64,000 nt of DNA from Spirometra erinaceieuropaei. Its lineage: Eukaryota > Platyhelminthes > Cestoda > Diphyllobothriidea > Diphyllobothriidae. Positions 10,201-22,428 of this stretch are shown here, in pieces (position 1 is the first letter of the stretch; each line of letters starts with the position of its first letter). The position numbers and the translations under genes are program-made. Below the pieces are notes generated by a model that worked only from the letters and a program-made list of their open reading frames with translations, was not told the DNA's origin and made no database searches. Where the stretch lies: assembly GCA_902702965.1 (NCBI GenBank), contig CACRXP010001144.1:78498-142497 (forward strand), written 5' to 3'.

Positions 10201-13200
10201 TTCGGCAGCGCTCCTCCATCTGCTCTCATGGGCCGAGTTGTAGAATCCTGATTTGACTAGAATTTAGTGGATCTGACTGCTCTCGCAACTGTCGTTCGAA
10301 CACCATGTCAGTGGATGTTTGTGATGATGCTTCAAGAAAGCGTTGGTGACAAGCAGTCGATGCTCGTTAGCGAATTCCACCGGCCAGAATCGACATCACA
10401 TGTACGTGTATTAAGTAAATGGTAAGAAGAGACCATAGATTCGAGGACATATAACTGACAGTTAATTCAGTGTATTTTGACGCAATAGAAGCCATTCGGC
10501 GGCAATTGGTGTCGACTGTGAAGGCGAAGTTTAAAGACTTGAGCGAACGAGGTGTTAGTTCGACCGTTCCATCCGACGATGTCCTCTAAGCTCCTCAGCA
10601 AAGTGAAGCAGGCGCGGTGGCTTGCGCGTGATTTAATTTATAGGGAATGTAGACTTTCGCAGCATTTACCACACTCCTCCCCACCTGGGCCCATTATCAA
10701 GACAGAGTCAAGAAGACTGGAGGCGATCGAGAGCGCAGGCGGATGGCGCAGTCGAGCCGCACCTTGGCGCTCCACTCCGCACTCCCTGGTTCACTCAACA
10801 AATGACCAGAATTTTGACCAACAGCAAACGGGACTGTTGCGGCCGAAGCCTTCCCTAGGCGTGCTGTCCCACCTGGCTCGTATCCCTCGGAGTGGGTGTG
10901 CCATAAAGGCCGCATTAAGAAGGAGCCATCGCAGCCTAACTCTTAGACCACCAGTCGGCCTCTCCGCACAAACACACAACACTGGGCCGACTGAAAGGTC
11001 CAAGTTATCCCGTAAGTTGACAACCTTTCAAGCCACGGTTTTTAGCTCACCGTGATAGCTTCAGGCGCGTTTACTTGCTTATAGTGAGGGCAATGCACTG
11101 AGTCGTCGACCTCACTTTCCCTTCCCATTCATTAGCCTTAGTCACTGTAGGAACCGGTCAGTTGAAAGGCGCAGGGGATGGATGCGGTGGCTGGCATGTC
11201 TAGTGATCTTGTCTGCGTACGCCACATAAACGACCTGGCCCTCCAAACACGAGCACCAGGATTTCACACAACGGGGTTGGGCGGCTACATCTCACATGCG
11301 TGATAGTGCCGTAGTTCACGTTAAGAAGGAGCCTTTTCATCCTGGCTCTCGAGGTAGCGACCTTGAGAAGGCCCTCATTTTCGAAAGAGTGGATTTACAC
11401 CTACGAAGGTAGATAAATTTAGTCAGGGAGGGTGGTAATCTGGAATCCAAGAATCGGTCCTAGAACCAGATGCGCGCATAGAAGTTTTTATTAAGAATAA
11501 TACCTTGATCGGTATTAGGTGCAGAAGGGTGGTTAGCCCATATAAGGCGTAGGTGAGCAATCCCATGGCTTGATATCCATGGACGGCATAGTCAACCAGA
11601 GCAACGGCGTCTTAGGCGCGGGTTTTGATTTATGTGCAGAGTGCAGGTTGTCCGAACTGAAGGGAAGGGAAGGATATGATTGCGTTAGAACATCTCGTCA
11701 GATGAGCTTCCGTACAAGCTGGTAAACATTCGTTGGGACGAAGTTACTTAGACTCAGGATTTATTCTTTTTAGAGACCGGAACGTCTTTTGCCATATGCC
11801 AAGTGTCCATTATTGTGGGTTAGAAGAACGAAGAACTAATAAGAGTAGTTAACACACACGGGCTAACTCGGAAGAACAGGAGTTAGACGGAAGTGGAGCT
11901 CCAGTAGATGTTAGACAACAGAGGTTTTGCAAATGTTATTCAACTTCGAGAGCTGACAGTGAACAGTGGCCTCTGAGTTTTGAGCCGAGTAAATCAAATG
12001 GAAACAAGACCCATTTAAATGAACAATAACCTTTTGGAACAGCACATTTAAGTCAGCATCAATGTTGGCGATGAGATTCGTTGGTTAATGGGATTTTCAG
12101 TATTCTGCATGTCTCTGCAGGTAAGAAATAATAAACTGGGGTAAAAGTCGATAAAGATGACTGACGAAGGAGCATTGAGACTAGTGAGTTCCACTTTTAT
12201 TAATTGTCTGACTTCTTTGGAGTTGTCACGTGTGCACAGTTTTTACTTCAGTTTGGTTTGTCCAAGGGAAAGTGGGTATGTTCCTTGAATACTCAATTCG
12301 TCACACGTAAACTGGGAGTATGGACGACAAATTACCGCAGTTATAGCGGCCAGTATGATCAAGTGGACCTCCTCATATGTAAGGAGGTGCATAGTTGAAA
12401 CAGCAGCTTAGTTCGTTTGATGATGCATCGTATGGCTGTCATGACTGTCTGAAAGTTTCCAGAGCTGGAGACCACAAGCACCACAGGCAAGCCATCGTAC
12501 GAGTCTACGACTTCATTTGAGGAATGGGCACCTTTTTGCATCCGGGTTTGGGGAGCACATGTTCCGGCGGAAAGTTGCGAGTTCAGAAGGCTGCGCGTAT
12601 TGGGGACGCAATCCAAAGTAGGTACAATACAAATAGTTTACATCAAGTCACCACGTAGTTGCCTATAACCCAGAGAAAAGGACTTTAGATTGCTTAAAAG
12701 TTTTGCAGACGGCAGTGTTTCTTGACCTCTACTTCATTGGATAGCTGACTTTTGAACCTTGCCGGGGAATTTGTATGCTTGCGGTATCGGGGGCCTCCAG
12801 ACCGTGATTGCGTTCTCAAGGTGCTGTCTTAGGAGAACTCCGAAAACTTTTGAGGAATAATTGTCGTCTAGGCTTCCACTTGCCCACCTGATTGTGTACA
12901 TCATCGAGGCTGCGGTTTTAGTAGCGAGTGGGAGATGTTGGGCAGGTTATCACTCGAACTCCGGGATCCAGCCGGGTTTACGCGTGCTAAGAACGTGTCC
13001 AATTCAGATAATAGGCGCGTGCACTGGAGTCTTGCCTTTCGTTATCAAGGTGCAGTATAGTGCATTTGCTCAAACTTGTAGACACGAACTAATGGCGGAC
13101 ATTTTCTCCCAGCAAAGTAAGATGTTTGGAAGTTTACTTCATTAGCAACTCTGTGGATGAGCTTACAATTTTTCAACATCATCTGTAAACATGGCAGCCT

Positions 13201-16200
13201 TGAAACCTGATTGTTGTTCGGCCATTGGTAGCGTGAGTGAGAATTTTGGCCTCTGCATGGGAGCTTGTAGGACGTTAATCTTGACAGCTCTGCGCCTCCG
13301 TCGTTGGTCGATGCGGACTGCTTCCGAATGTCGAACGAGGAAGTTTCGACTTCTTTTGCATAACTTTCCCTAATTATTATTATTGTCGTCTTCCAGATGA
13401 GTCGATAGTGCGACATCATATCAAAGGCTCTTCTTAAGTCGCATGCGGCGTATACAGCGTGTCTGTCGCCGACCGCTCCTGTCTAGCTTCACACAGTCAA
13501 AATCATGTTGCCGATGCAGTTTCCGATGGCCAAAGAGCTTGCGGTGTAGAGAAGGAAATGTTATCAGTTTTGACAAGAGCAGGTTTCTAAGAGCGGCATA
13601 GATTGAGAATGTTCATTTTAAAGTGTGGTGCGAAAGTTTTTACATAAGGGGGCGTCAAAAATTGCGGATCAGGCCCGACACAAGAGATTTAATTTTAAAG
13701 ATAATATTTTTCTGAGACACCTTAGGGCTTAGTTGTGCGCTCTGGTCCGTGTAACAACCCACACTTCTATTTGGAACGCACAGTAAGGCAGTGGTAGGAT
13801 AGTAACGGCGCTCTTTATGCCGCTGTCTACGGGAGTGTTGGGGCGAGTATGAAGGCCATCAGGTCTTCGAAGTCTTCGAGCGCCAAAAGACATATGCTGA
13901 TATAATTGACGCGTCACATGAAAGAAGTTAGTGTTTTTTCTGAAAAACGTAGGGGCGGGTTAAATCTTCAGTCCTTGTTAAGGGAGGGATATTGACACAT
14001 AAATGACGCATCGTCGCACGGATTTTACAGATATGGATAGAATCTCATGCCTCTGTGTGACTTTATGGCTGTTACATTATCTCTTGTTGATGTGTATCCT
14101 GACTTCTTCACACCAACGGCCTCCTGATGTTCTTCTGTTCGTTCAAAATCATTGGGATGGCGGTGGTGTAGGTAACTAAATGCCAGCAGTCTATCATGTC
14201 TCCTAAAGGCAAATCACTGTAGTCTTGCTGTGCTCTTTCGAGGGCATGCAAAGAGAGTTCTATCTAATGATTTATGTTAAAGACGGAACATCTGTTTGTC
14301 ACAACTGTTCTTTTGCGGTGCAAAGTGATCGGCCAATTGATGCGCAATGGAAAGAGCACAGAAAGGTTACAGCGGTGAGAAGTTGTTAGAAAGCTGCAAC
14401 TATCCGTGCTATGAATACGCCAGAGTGATTGGAGTGCGTGAGTCTACATCCTTCAAAAAGGCCCTAGCTTAGTCTACTGTCTGTCCCATACGGGGCACGA
14501 GGTGCGAAAATGGTGGCTTAATCTCAAAAGTTTCCCTGTGTGCACCCAGCAGAGCAGTCCTCATACTGAAAAACAGCTCGTTAGCGTTAGTCAAAAAATA
14601 GAATATAGTAGATTCCGGTTAATTGATCCGGTGCTCACTCTGGTCTGATTAGTCGGAAGCCTCTTTGGCGCATATTCGTAACACGGACAAAAGGTGAGGC
14701 GTTCAGTACGAATTCGGATGTTAGAGGGTTTGATCAGACCCTAGAGACCTCATTTTCGGTTTGGGCTAGTGTCTTACCACAGTAGTCTGTTGGGGTGAAA
14801 TTGCCCCGAGTTTTTCGCTTTGAGTTACATTGACTGCTAGGTACAGACCCCAAATTGATCTTCATGTCTACCACGAGCACCTTACATATTCTCTCATTTT
14901 AATTGGTAGAACACTCGCAGTGACGGCTTCATGTACGCAGTAATTGCACAGTTGTCTGGTTGCGAGTGCTACTCTCGGTCCTTTTAGGGAACATCTGCAC
15001 ATACACTTTACGCTCCTTTTTCTCTTATTGCAGATCAATTTTCAGCGTGCGTCTAAGACTGACAAAAACGTTTCGGCTGTAGGCCAGGTCTGCAATGTAA
15101 AGGTAATTAGTCCAATATCTTGGGACTTTTCTTCAGATCCCACTTTCTGACCAAAGTCCCGTGGAGAAAATCAATGAACATCTTCCGCGCCAGATTCGCA
15201 TCTTGGGTGAGCAGCATTCTCTTTTCGTTTAAGAGCTTTTCAAGACTAATCCTACCTTTAACCCATGCACTTTGCTTAAAGTCTGTAGAGTACACAGCCG
15301 CACTTCTCGGCCGAGTAAATTCAACTTTTGAGGGAGAGGTTACACTATCGCGAGTCCTACTGTTTTTATCTGATAATCAACGCCAGTCAAGATTTGCGAT
15401 CCTGACAGTCTTTCAAGGGGACTGTTGGTTTGCCTATGTCCCTTGAATTTGTAGAATGCATTATTCATCAGGGCGCGCAGCGAGCATGTTCCGGAGTTCG
15501 TTTAACGGGCCTTATGTGTTTTGTTTGCTGCGCATTTGCTCGATCTAGGTTTGCTCGCCTGTAACTTGATTTTCTGCAGGCAGTCTATTTACAGAGCCTG
15601 ACAACTTGGAGCCGGTTTTCGCTATATCTCTCATGCTCCCCGTTCCAGAGGGCCGAGGTCAGGTTGGAGAGGTAGAATGTGGCAGACTAGGGAAGCGGCA
15701 CCAGCAATTCAGATCGGTCTCCACTAATATCCGTTACACCTCATATCAACATTCGTTTTCCGCCTTACTCGCTCTTATTTGTTGGTTCGCATTTTGTAGG
15801 CCTTCGTAGTAACCACAGTGATTGACGACTCAGTTACCATTCACCGGCCCATGCCGACTCTATTGTTGATGTGGTGTCTTGTGTAAAGTTGACCGACATC
15901 TTTTTAAATCAAGGCTTACTTTATAGATTACATGCACATTAAGTGTTCTTTTGCCTATTTGGTAGCAAATTACGTCTTATTTAAGTGTTATGTTTGAAGA
16001 AAGGGTATCTTTCTTTTTCAGAAGGCCTTTTCAATTTTCGAGTAGCTTTAAACCCTATCCGCCATTAAACTTGCATCCAGGGTTTTCAAGCCAGAAATTG
16101 TGTATTTTTCATATAAGAAGAACCGTACATTTATATATGCTATGAACAAGACCCCCCATAGGCCTCATAGGACTTCGCAATCGATGTGAACTATGTTGCA

Positions 16201-19200
16201 TAATTTATAAATATCGTTAATGAATGGATGTTTTATGGGGAGATCTTCCACGATTTTAAAAAATCTCATGATTGACGGCTTTTCTGAAACCGAACAATAT
16301 CTTTCGTTCGACCACAGCATTCGGAAAAGACGCAATTTGCTCCCTGTTGAGCACACAAAAGAATATTTTGGTGCATGCTTCTTATAAAGTATATTCGAAT
16401 TTGTAAAGATATCGAAAATCAGCATAAAATGTGTACTGTTTAAGTAGCCATTTTTCACAGACGGCCAAAAAGTACCTGGTTCAAAAGCCGTCATCCTTGT
16501 GTGACTGAAATAACTAGTATTACAACCCCACCTAAGAAATATTCTCCAGTCGAAGACATTTTCAAATTTCGGCCAACATTTAATTAGGTAACGCATCCAC
16601 TGTGTGTATGGACTCACCTGAACAAGGAACCTGATCGCCGAAGGAAAGAGGCGTACACAAGGAAGGCCTGTGATGAATGTGCTCAAATAAAATGACAAAC
16701 ATTCGTAGAAAATCATCCCCTTAAGAAGTTATTTGCTAGCTTGTTTCTCGAATGGAACCTCTCACCTTTTATTTGATTTTCAAAGTCGGGCAGAAAATTA
16801 AAGCCGTTCGCCTTTCATGCCCTTCCTTGGCTGATACTGACAATTTGTTGTCGCAGAAAAGCACTTTCCCTTATTTTGGAACCGCCTTTGCTATGTTTAC
16901 TTACTTTGAGATCTAATCCATTGAACTTATGTGCGTAACAGGGCAGCCGTATAAATGGCTGACGCAATTCCGGATCTCTTTACGAACCAGGCATTGGCTG
17001 TAAATAAACCACACAAAAGAATCTTACCTTATACTCAGAAGTCAAATGTCGACTTGGTGTTGGGAGTTTCCACAGTTAATAGAATATTTCGATGTGCCTG
17101 CAAATGTTTGGTATAATCAAATTACAGCCTGTTTGTTGGTGTTATAACCGTTTTCCAGGACGAAAAATTATACGAATTTCCAAGTCGAAATTATTAAAAA
17201 AAATAGGCCTCCGTTTCTGTGAACATGAGGTAGTTATTCACCACTTACCTTATTTGATTTGAATGGCCAAAAAATTCGGCGTGAATCCGGCGGAGGTCTT
17301 AGCAAGCATCTCTCATTTAGATTAATACCTTCTGGTAGAAAACCACGCAAATGTGCTGATCTGTGCAGTAATTAGTAGCCCGGAAATTCGCCTGTATAGA
17401 AAAAAGGGTTGATTCCCGTCCCAAAACATACACTTTTTCCCTAATAAGAGAGGTCACAACCGTGGTCCGCATAAGGAAATGACTTCTTGCCGGCAATGTT
17501 CGGTGTGCCGCGGATTGACCATAAAAAGATTACCGCACCCCGAACTGACCATGCCGATAGCGGTTGTCATATTTCATCATTTTGGTCGTCTGCAGTAGGT
17601 CTGCACTGCTTTCCGTGAAGCCCGCAACCGTTCTATCCCAAACTACCGCCTTGAGTCGACCGCTTTTAGTGCCTGGTATTTTGGAGTAAGCTCAGCAATA
17701 AGGTATGTGCAGCAGTGTAAATGTGATACCCGACCACTTCTGTCGGTTATTGATCTTCCAGTGTCGGTCATATCAGGGACTTAACATAAGCTTTGACCCA
17801 TTCATGTGGATCTATTTTTAAATATTTGCCTCCGTTAACTCCGTATCTGCTCTCCTCCGCATCTAAACACACATCATTTAATGTCTCCTTGCCCCTTCCA
17901 CTCTCTCTCCAGATGTATTCCGAGTGACACAACACTTTTCCTCGAAAACAGCCTGCAATCATCGCGTGTACCAATACTTGCTTCCCACTTTTGCCTTTGC
18001 TGCCCGCGACTCCCTCTCCAGAGAACACTGCTGGCGATATCGCATGTCTGCCGAAACTTTGACACTTGTGAATAACATGTTTGGCCATTTTAAGGGGACG
18101 CACAATTTCTTCAATTTCACCTCACGGAGGTAGATATTTTGTATATCACCCTCTGACAGCATTATTATTTCGGCCTGAAATCCCATTAACGTTTCATTTT
18201 TTGCCCTAGAACTGCAAACGACGTCAGTTGCCGTCGTTACATCATGTCCATAGAGTGTGGTACGCCCTTTCTTCTCGATGGCGACCGTGAGTTTGCCGTA
18301 GTTACCGTGGTTGGCCAGTCATTTATGCTTCATCAAATTCGCAAAATGATTGGACTTGTCATCGCCATAGTTTCCGGGTATACCACGGAAGCCATCTTCG
18401 AGAAGGCCTTTGATTGTGAACGGGTAAGTAGAGGCTGTCCCTAATCCATCCATCTCACCCTAAGTCATAAAATACACGTTATCTCAAGAACTGCTGCGTT
18501 TGCGCACACCGTGCTCCTTGCACTTTCTCTAAACGCCTGAACACGAAAATGCCTACTTTTTGCGACTTTGATCTCATTTTATGCATGTTAAACTGCCATC
18601 GGAGGTGGAGGTAAGTTCTCGACCGAGATTGTCACATTATGGGGCTTTTTCATGCTTTTCCACTACACCAAAAGAGCCCTCTTACTCATGACAATCGGCA
18701 GATTACTGATGTTCCTCGTCGGCCACTGGAAGCCCTATGAGGTACGATGTATACCTGAAACCAGTAGCAATCATGCATTGCTTCGTTTCATGTGGTCACT
18801 CTATTCCACTTGTTTCGCACCAGTTCTCGTCTAATTTGAAGTGTTCTTGTATGCATCTGGCGCTGCTCTGTCATCCGTACAGTTGTCAAAAACTCCTGCA
18901 GACACAGGATCACCGTCATCCAGTTCGAACCCAACTTCCTCTCCTGTACCATGGGTTAAAGCTGACCCTACTTGCTTTACGCACGTCTTTATACTCTTGC
19001 CCATTTACTTCGCCCCCCCCCCCCATTTCTGGACTGGGTTTGGTTAGCTGCACTCCTCGCGGTTCTTGAGGAAATTACGAGCTCCTACAGCCAGGAGAAC
19101 ATTTATTCGCGTAAATTTTGTTTTCGAGTCCAGTTACAACAACCTTATGCGGATGTTCGCCTCATCCGACCCCAGACCCCACAGTTTGTCCGCCATCAGA

Positions 19201-22200
19201 CATCACGCGCCTGCCTGCATTACACGATCAAGTTTATTGGGTCCAGAAAACGGAGTCCCAGGGTTTTTTTCTCCACCTGTAAAGGGCTCGGCACCTTCCG
19301 AGACCAAATTATCCTCTGGCGGATGATGTAACTCCACACTCGGTATGCGTGCACTTCAAGTTTCTTCTGTTCAGTGCCACCTCTCCTATGTAAGGTTATC
19401 GAAAACTAATTGGCGTTTCTCATTAGGGGAACATCTTCGTAGATTTGCAGCGACCACTTTTAAGTGTTTTATCTCAAAAGAATGTTCATGTCGCCGTGCA
19501 AGCTTTCACTTTTTTAGTCTATGACGGTTTTTTGATATATAGTTGGATTTACCCAAAGCGCCTGGACTGGGGTTATTCCTCGACAAAGTGGATTTTTCCC
19601 GATACAACACCAGATTTTGCAGTGACGGAAGCCACCATCCAATTGATTGGAATAACTACAAGGTGAACGCTGCTTTCATTTGATGCTGTATGCATAAGTT
19701 TTTTGGGGAGGTTGACTGGCTTGCAGTTTTGCTGTGCAATTTTTGACGCGTCAGCTCACACAGAAGAGATAATCCCGCTAATTTTTGCGAACTGGACGCT
19801 GACGACTGTAAAGAGAAGATGCACCCGTACGTACGCAAATTCCAAATTGATTTCCTGGTGGCGTGGTAGCCTACTACTCGAAATTCATTAAAGAAATCTG
19901 CCCATATGATTCCGAACTTCGCGACCGAATAATAATATTTGGTCGGGGATGCCGACTACGGCTTCCGCTTATTAGTTCTATACAAAGTGCTGCACTTTCT
20001 CAATGTTTCCACTGTAGCACATTAAAACCAACCTTCCCCGCTAGTATGTTTCCATGTCCCAGTTAACTGCTGTGCAATTACTAGACTTCTATTTCACTTC
20101 TCCTTGACAAGTTCGCGGTCCCTTAGTAGACAGAGGCTCATTGCTGTCTTTGGTTGTTGTCTTGGAGGTGGATTTGGAGCGTCAGGCGAATAAAGTTCTT
20201 GTTTCAGTGACCGTGACCGAGGCCATCGCCGTCCTCCGTGAATCTCTCAGGCCAACCATCAACAGACGAGGCGCAACGGTACCGCGCTAAAACTCGAGGT
20301 CAGGAAAACCTCTTAGAAGAGGTTAAACACATGTTTCCTATCATAGTTAGTGTAATTCTGCATCGAGGGGGTGAGCGCATAGCCTGTCGAACGCCCGAAA
20401 CCTTTCACGTCGATGTGGCATTTGTCTACTATCCACAACCTTGCGGGGTGCCGTGTATCTGAGGAAGACGGCTAGAAAGCATACGTGATCATCAGCTGCG
20501 GAAATTCCGTAAACATCACTAGCACTTGTGCGGACATGGACCCGCTTCAGTGCCACGGCGGAATTCCGGACGGTGCCAACCTTGTTGACGAGTGGCCCTG
20601 CATCCCTATAGCCATTCCTCCCCTAGATTCGCTCTCCACAAACGGCATGCAGTGGGGGCCAGACAGGCGAGACAGTGCAGCGAATGAAGGCGTCTGTCGT
20701 CGTGCCAAACTGGCAACCCGTGGGGTTTAAAACCCCTTCTGAGACGGCTTATTTTGAAATCTCGAGCAAGGAAATGATTCAGTTCCATTCATAGAGTAAG
20801 CCACTTTTCCAGTATACTGGATTCTTAGTTGATTAGTGAGCGGGATTCTGACTAATGTTTTATCGCGCAACTCGTGTTGGATCCGTGTCGAAGAAAGCGT
20901 GACGCCAGAACCTTAAATCACCGTCATAACCAAGAATTCTGGAGCCGAAATTTTCTCACCTTAGTTGTACATCCCCATAGTGTACACGTCTCCATATGTA
21001 AGTATTCGTTTGTGGTCACGTTTTATGAACGTGCGGCCCGTAAGAATCGAGCTTCGTAGATGAAAGCAGTCAAACTCTTGTATGTTTTCTGCTTTTCTTG
21101 GAGAAGTTGAAGCCGAATTCTTACATCCTTTTTTGCCGCACCCTTATCTGACGTAAACCTGGCTAGCCTGCCCACATTCAAGGTTATTTCATCTGTTGTG
21201 CGTCGCCTTTCCAAATGTTTTTGTTCTAATACTGTCGGCCCTCCCCCCTCTGTGTTTATTGGTATACTTGTGTTCATTAGCCTTTAAATTTGCCAATTTT
21301 AAACTTGGTTTTCTCCTCCCTTTACCTTTTTCAGTGTGTCTGAAACCTAAAAATCTGACAGTTATTGGTTTTGTGCCTAGTTTTTTTTCTATGGTATGAA
21401 CCAAACTCTCCGAATTTAAGTGGTCTCTGCTTGATTTTATTTCATTTTTAGGAGAAAATCGACGCCTTTAAAGAAGAACATATATTCCGCCACATTGCGC
21501 AGAAGGAAATTGAAGAAAATTCGTATCCTTTCTCGTAGCTGCATTTTTCTGGTGGCAACCCTTTCTTATTTGTTCGGAGTTAGCGCACTACTTACTGAGG
21601 AAATTAAGAAGCTGAAATTTAAAAATTAGGTAGGACACGGTAACGTTGGGGGCTCACTGGTGAGTCGAACCCCTCACAGCTGTGTAATGAGGCAGTAGAA
21701 TGTCGGCGGACCACGCGTCTGGGCCTTTAACCAGCACCGGTGCTATCAAAATGGTAAATTATACAAGCTATCCCAGTACTAATTTGTGCTCTGTCCATCG
21801 TACTGATTGGTTTCACGCTGTTCCTCAAGTAAAATGTGCCCATTCCTCTGTCTGTATTGTCCAGCTTCTGAGCACGAAGTTCTCGGTAGGATGCTGACTG
21901 GGCCAGCTGGCTGGACAAGACTTGCTTTTTTGGGCTAGAACCCAAGTGTCTCATCTTTTTCTGTTTGTCTGCCGTCATCGTGCCCAAACACTCTGAGCTC
22001 TCAGTCCACCTTCAGCTTTTGGCTGACCTGCTAATTTGTATCGCTGCGATCCTTGTGCGACAGACTGTTCAGAAGCATGGTCAGTATGCTTTCAACTGAC
22101 GGCAGTAATCTGATCTGCCGATTTTTTTGCCACTGTGTTCCTTTCCTTGACTCGAATTTAATTCAAATCTTTACGCCAACGTAGTATGCTAGAGTGGTTA

Positions 22201-22428
22201 GATGGTCTCTGTAGACACACCTTCGATTATCGACCGGATGGTCCCCCAACTCTTGCACCTCGGACTCTGATGGAACAGGGAATGGTCAGGGAGAGTTGTG
22301 ACGCTCACGCTGCTGTCTCGTCCTCGGAGGTTGCGTCTTCTCAAATTTCGGCCGTTGCGCCAACCCTAGACTCAGCCCATCCCCGGTCCCCCGTAAATGC
22401 CTCTGCAAACTCTACCAGTCTCCCTTGA
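7055..22428 (+). CDS. PUS1: tRNA pseudouridine synthase (PUS1/TruA family), split gene
   Basis: PUS1 converts selected uridines in tRNA to pseudouridine in nucleus and mitochondria. Eight exons with consistent GT-AG borders and reading phases can be joined: 7055-7221, 7571-7664, 15034-15102, 17913-18129, 18210-18423, 19543-19662, 21452-21522 and 22185-22428. They follow the family order: [22 protein letters not shown], the catalytic block, [55 protein letters not shown]. One exon between 15103 and 17912 (about 28 codons plus one base, preceding VFRVTQHF) was not located. The catalytic motif is SKTDKNVSA rather than the usual ARTDKGVSA. An upstream in-frame Met at 7004 would add a basic, acid-free leader. 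The C-terminal tail is Ser/Pro-rich and probably disordered. Confidence 0.9.
7571..7664 (+). CDS. PUS1: PUS1 exon 2
   Basis: Begins after TTCAATAG and completes the split Arg codon to give [20 protein letters not shown], matching the family segment after GMQRN. Length 94 bases (1 + 31 codons); the donor is GTACGT, in phase 0. The next exon is 7.4 kb away. Confidence 0.85.
7665..15033. other. PUS1 intron 2 (7.4 kb)
   Basis: A long intron without a supported gene. It includes a moderately GC-rich stretch (about 10550-11300) with a 167-codon open frame of unknown nature, and a minus-strand patch near 12860-13440 with a faint reverse-transcriptase flavour. Neither is strong enough to annotate. 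No tandem repeat stands out. Confidence 0.6.
15005..15432 (+). repeat. Direct partner of the inverted duplicate at 840-1268
   Basis: This copy contains the PUS1 exon in its proper gene context plus about 330 bases of intron. Homology to 840-1268 ends just after GGGGACTGTTGGTTT. See the entry at 840 for divergence. Confidence 0.85.
15034..15102 (+). CDS. PUS1: PUS1 exon 3 (catalytic)
   Basis: Encodes [20 protein letters not shown] and three more residues, in phase 0 at both ends (23 codons), between CTTATTGCAG and GTAATT. It aligns with the TruA-family motif around the essential Asp. The Arg before TD and the Gly after DK, near-invariant in the family, are Lys and Asn here. Confidence 0.85.
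15103..17912. other. PUS1 intron region with one exon not located
   Basis: By comparison with the family, about 28 codons should lie here (a helix followed by a segment ending just before the VTQHFSSK block). I scanned all forward frames for an N..LP..IR-like pattern ending in one extra base and a donor, and did not find a convincing one. The exon may be diverged, or lost in an assembly gap. The 183-codon minus-strand frame at 16165-16716 is unexplained. Confidence 0.6.
17913..18129 (+). CDS. PUS1: PUS1 exon with substrate-binding core
   Basis: Follows CTCTCTCTCCAG and reads [20 protein letters not shown], then YLLPTFAFA, and ends with [15 protein letters not shown]. These are the conserved RxY(x)Y..P.F and GTHDF/NFT-type blocks of eukaryotic PUS1. 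217 bases, entering after one base of a codon and leaving after two; the donor is GTAGAT. Confidence 0.9.
18210..18423 (+). CDS. PUS1: PUS1 exon with C-terminal catalytic-domain motif
   Basis: Follows TTTTTTGCCCTAG after an 80-base intron. It encodes [12 protein letters not shown], then [20 protein letters not shown] and [10 protein letters not shown], the family motif that packs the active site. 214 bases, ending in phase 0 at GTAAGT. Confidence 0.92.
19543..19662 (+). CDS. PUS1: PUS1 exon with [11 protein letters not shown] motif
   Basis: 40 codons in phase 0 between GATATATAG and GTGAAC, reading [20 protein letters not shown] and continuing [16 protein letters not shown]. It matches the human order VPKAPGLGL...F..YN.RF..DG.H.P.DW. 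A homopolymer run of C (about 19013-19024) lies in the intron before it. Confidence 0.9.
21452..21522 (+). CDS. PUS1: PUS1 exon with FKEEHI motif
   Basis: Follows TTTCATTTTTAG and reads [20 protein letters not shown] plus EEN, then the first two bases of a Ser codon. The family has AAFKEEHIYPTI here. The donor GTATCC is weak, but the phase fits the next exon exactly, and reading on would meet a stop within a few codons. Confidence 0.85.
22185..22428 (+). CDS. PUS1: PUS1 terminal exon
   Basis: Follows CCAACGTAG; its first base completes Ser, then [16 protein letters not shown] aligns with the family's SMxQWLxxLPxHxF segment. About 60 further residues are rich in Ala, Ser, Thr and Pro with no recognised domain, ending at TGA 22426-22428. 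No canonical AATAAA was seen close downstream. Confidence 0.8.

Noticed and set aside
10552..11055. 167-codon plus-strand open frame in PUS1 intron 2
   Set aside because: GC-rich stretch with Ser/Arg/Leu-rich translation and several overlapping frames on the other strand; no family resemblance.
12860..13440. Minus-strand patch with [11 protein letters not shown] and MFTDDVEKL, reminiscent of reverse transcriptase
   Set aside because: Motifs are isolated, spacing is wrong and stops are frequent; too weak to call without a profile search.
16165..16716. 183-codon minus-strand open frame inside the PUS1 gene
   Set aside because: Phe/Tyr/Lys-rich composition, no recognisable domain, no clear splice or start context; probably chance in intronic AT-rich DNA.
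17768..18103. 111-codon minus-strand open frame
   Set aside because: Antisense shadow of the conserved PUS1 exon at 17913-18129.
18686..18735. Possible PUS1 exon reading [10 protein letters not shown] after GGCAG
   Set aside because: It runs into a stop before the donor, and the exon at 19543-19662 supplies the full expected motif in correct phase.
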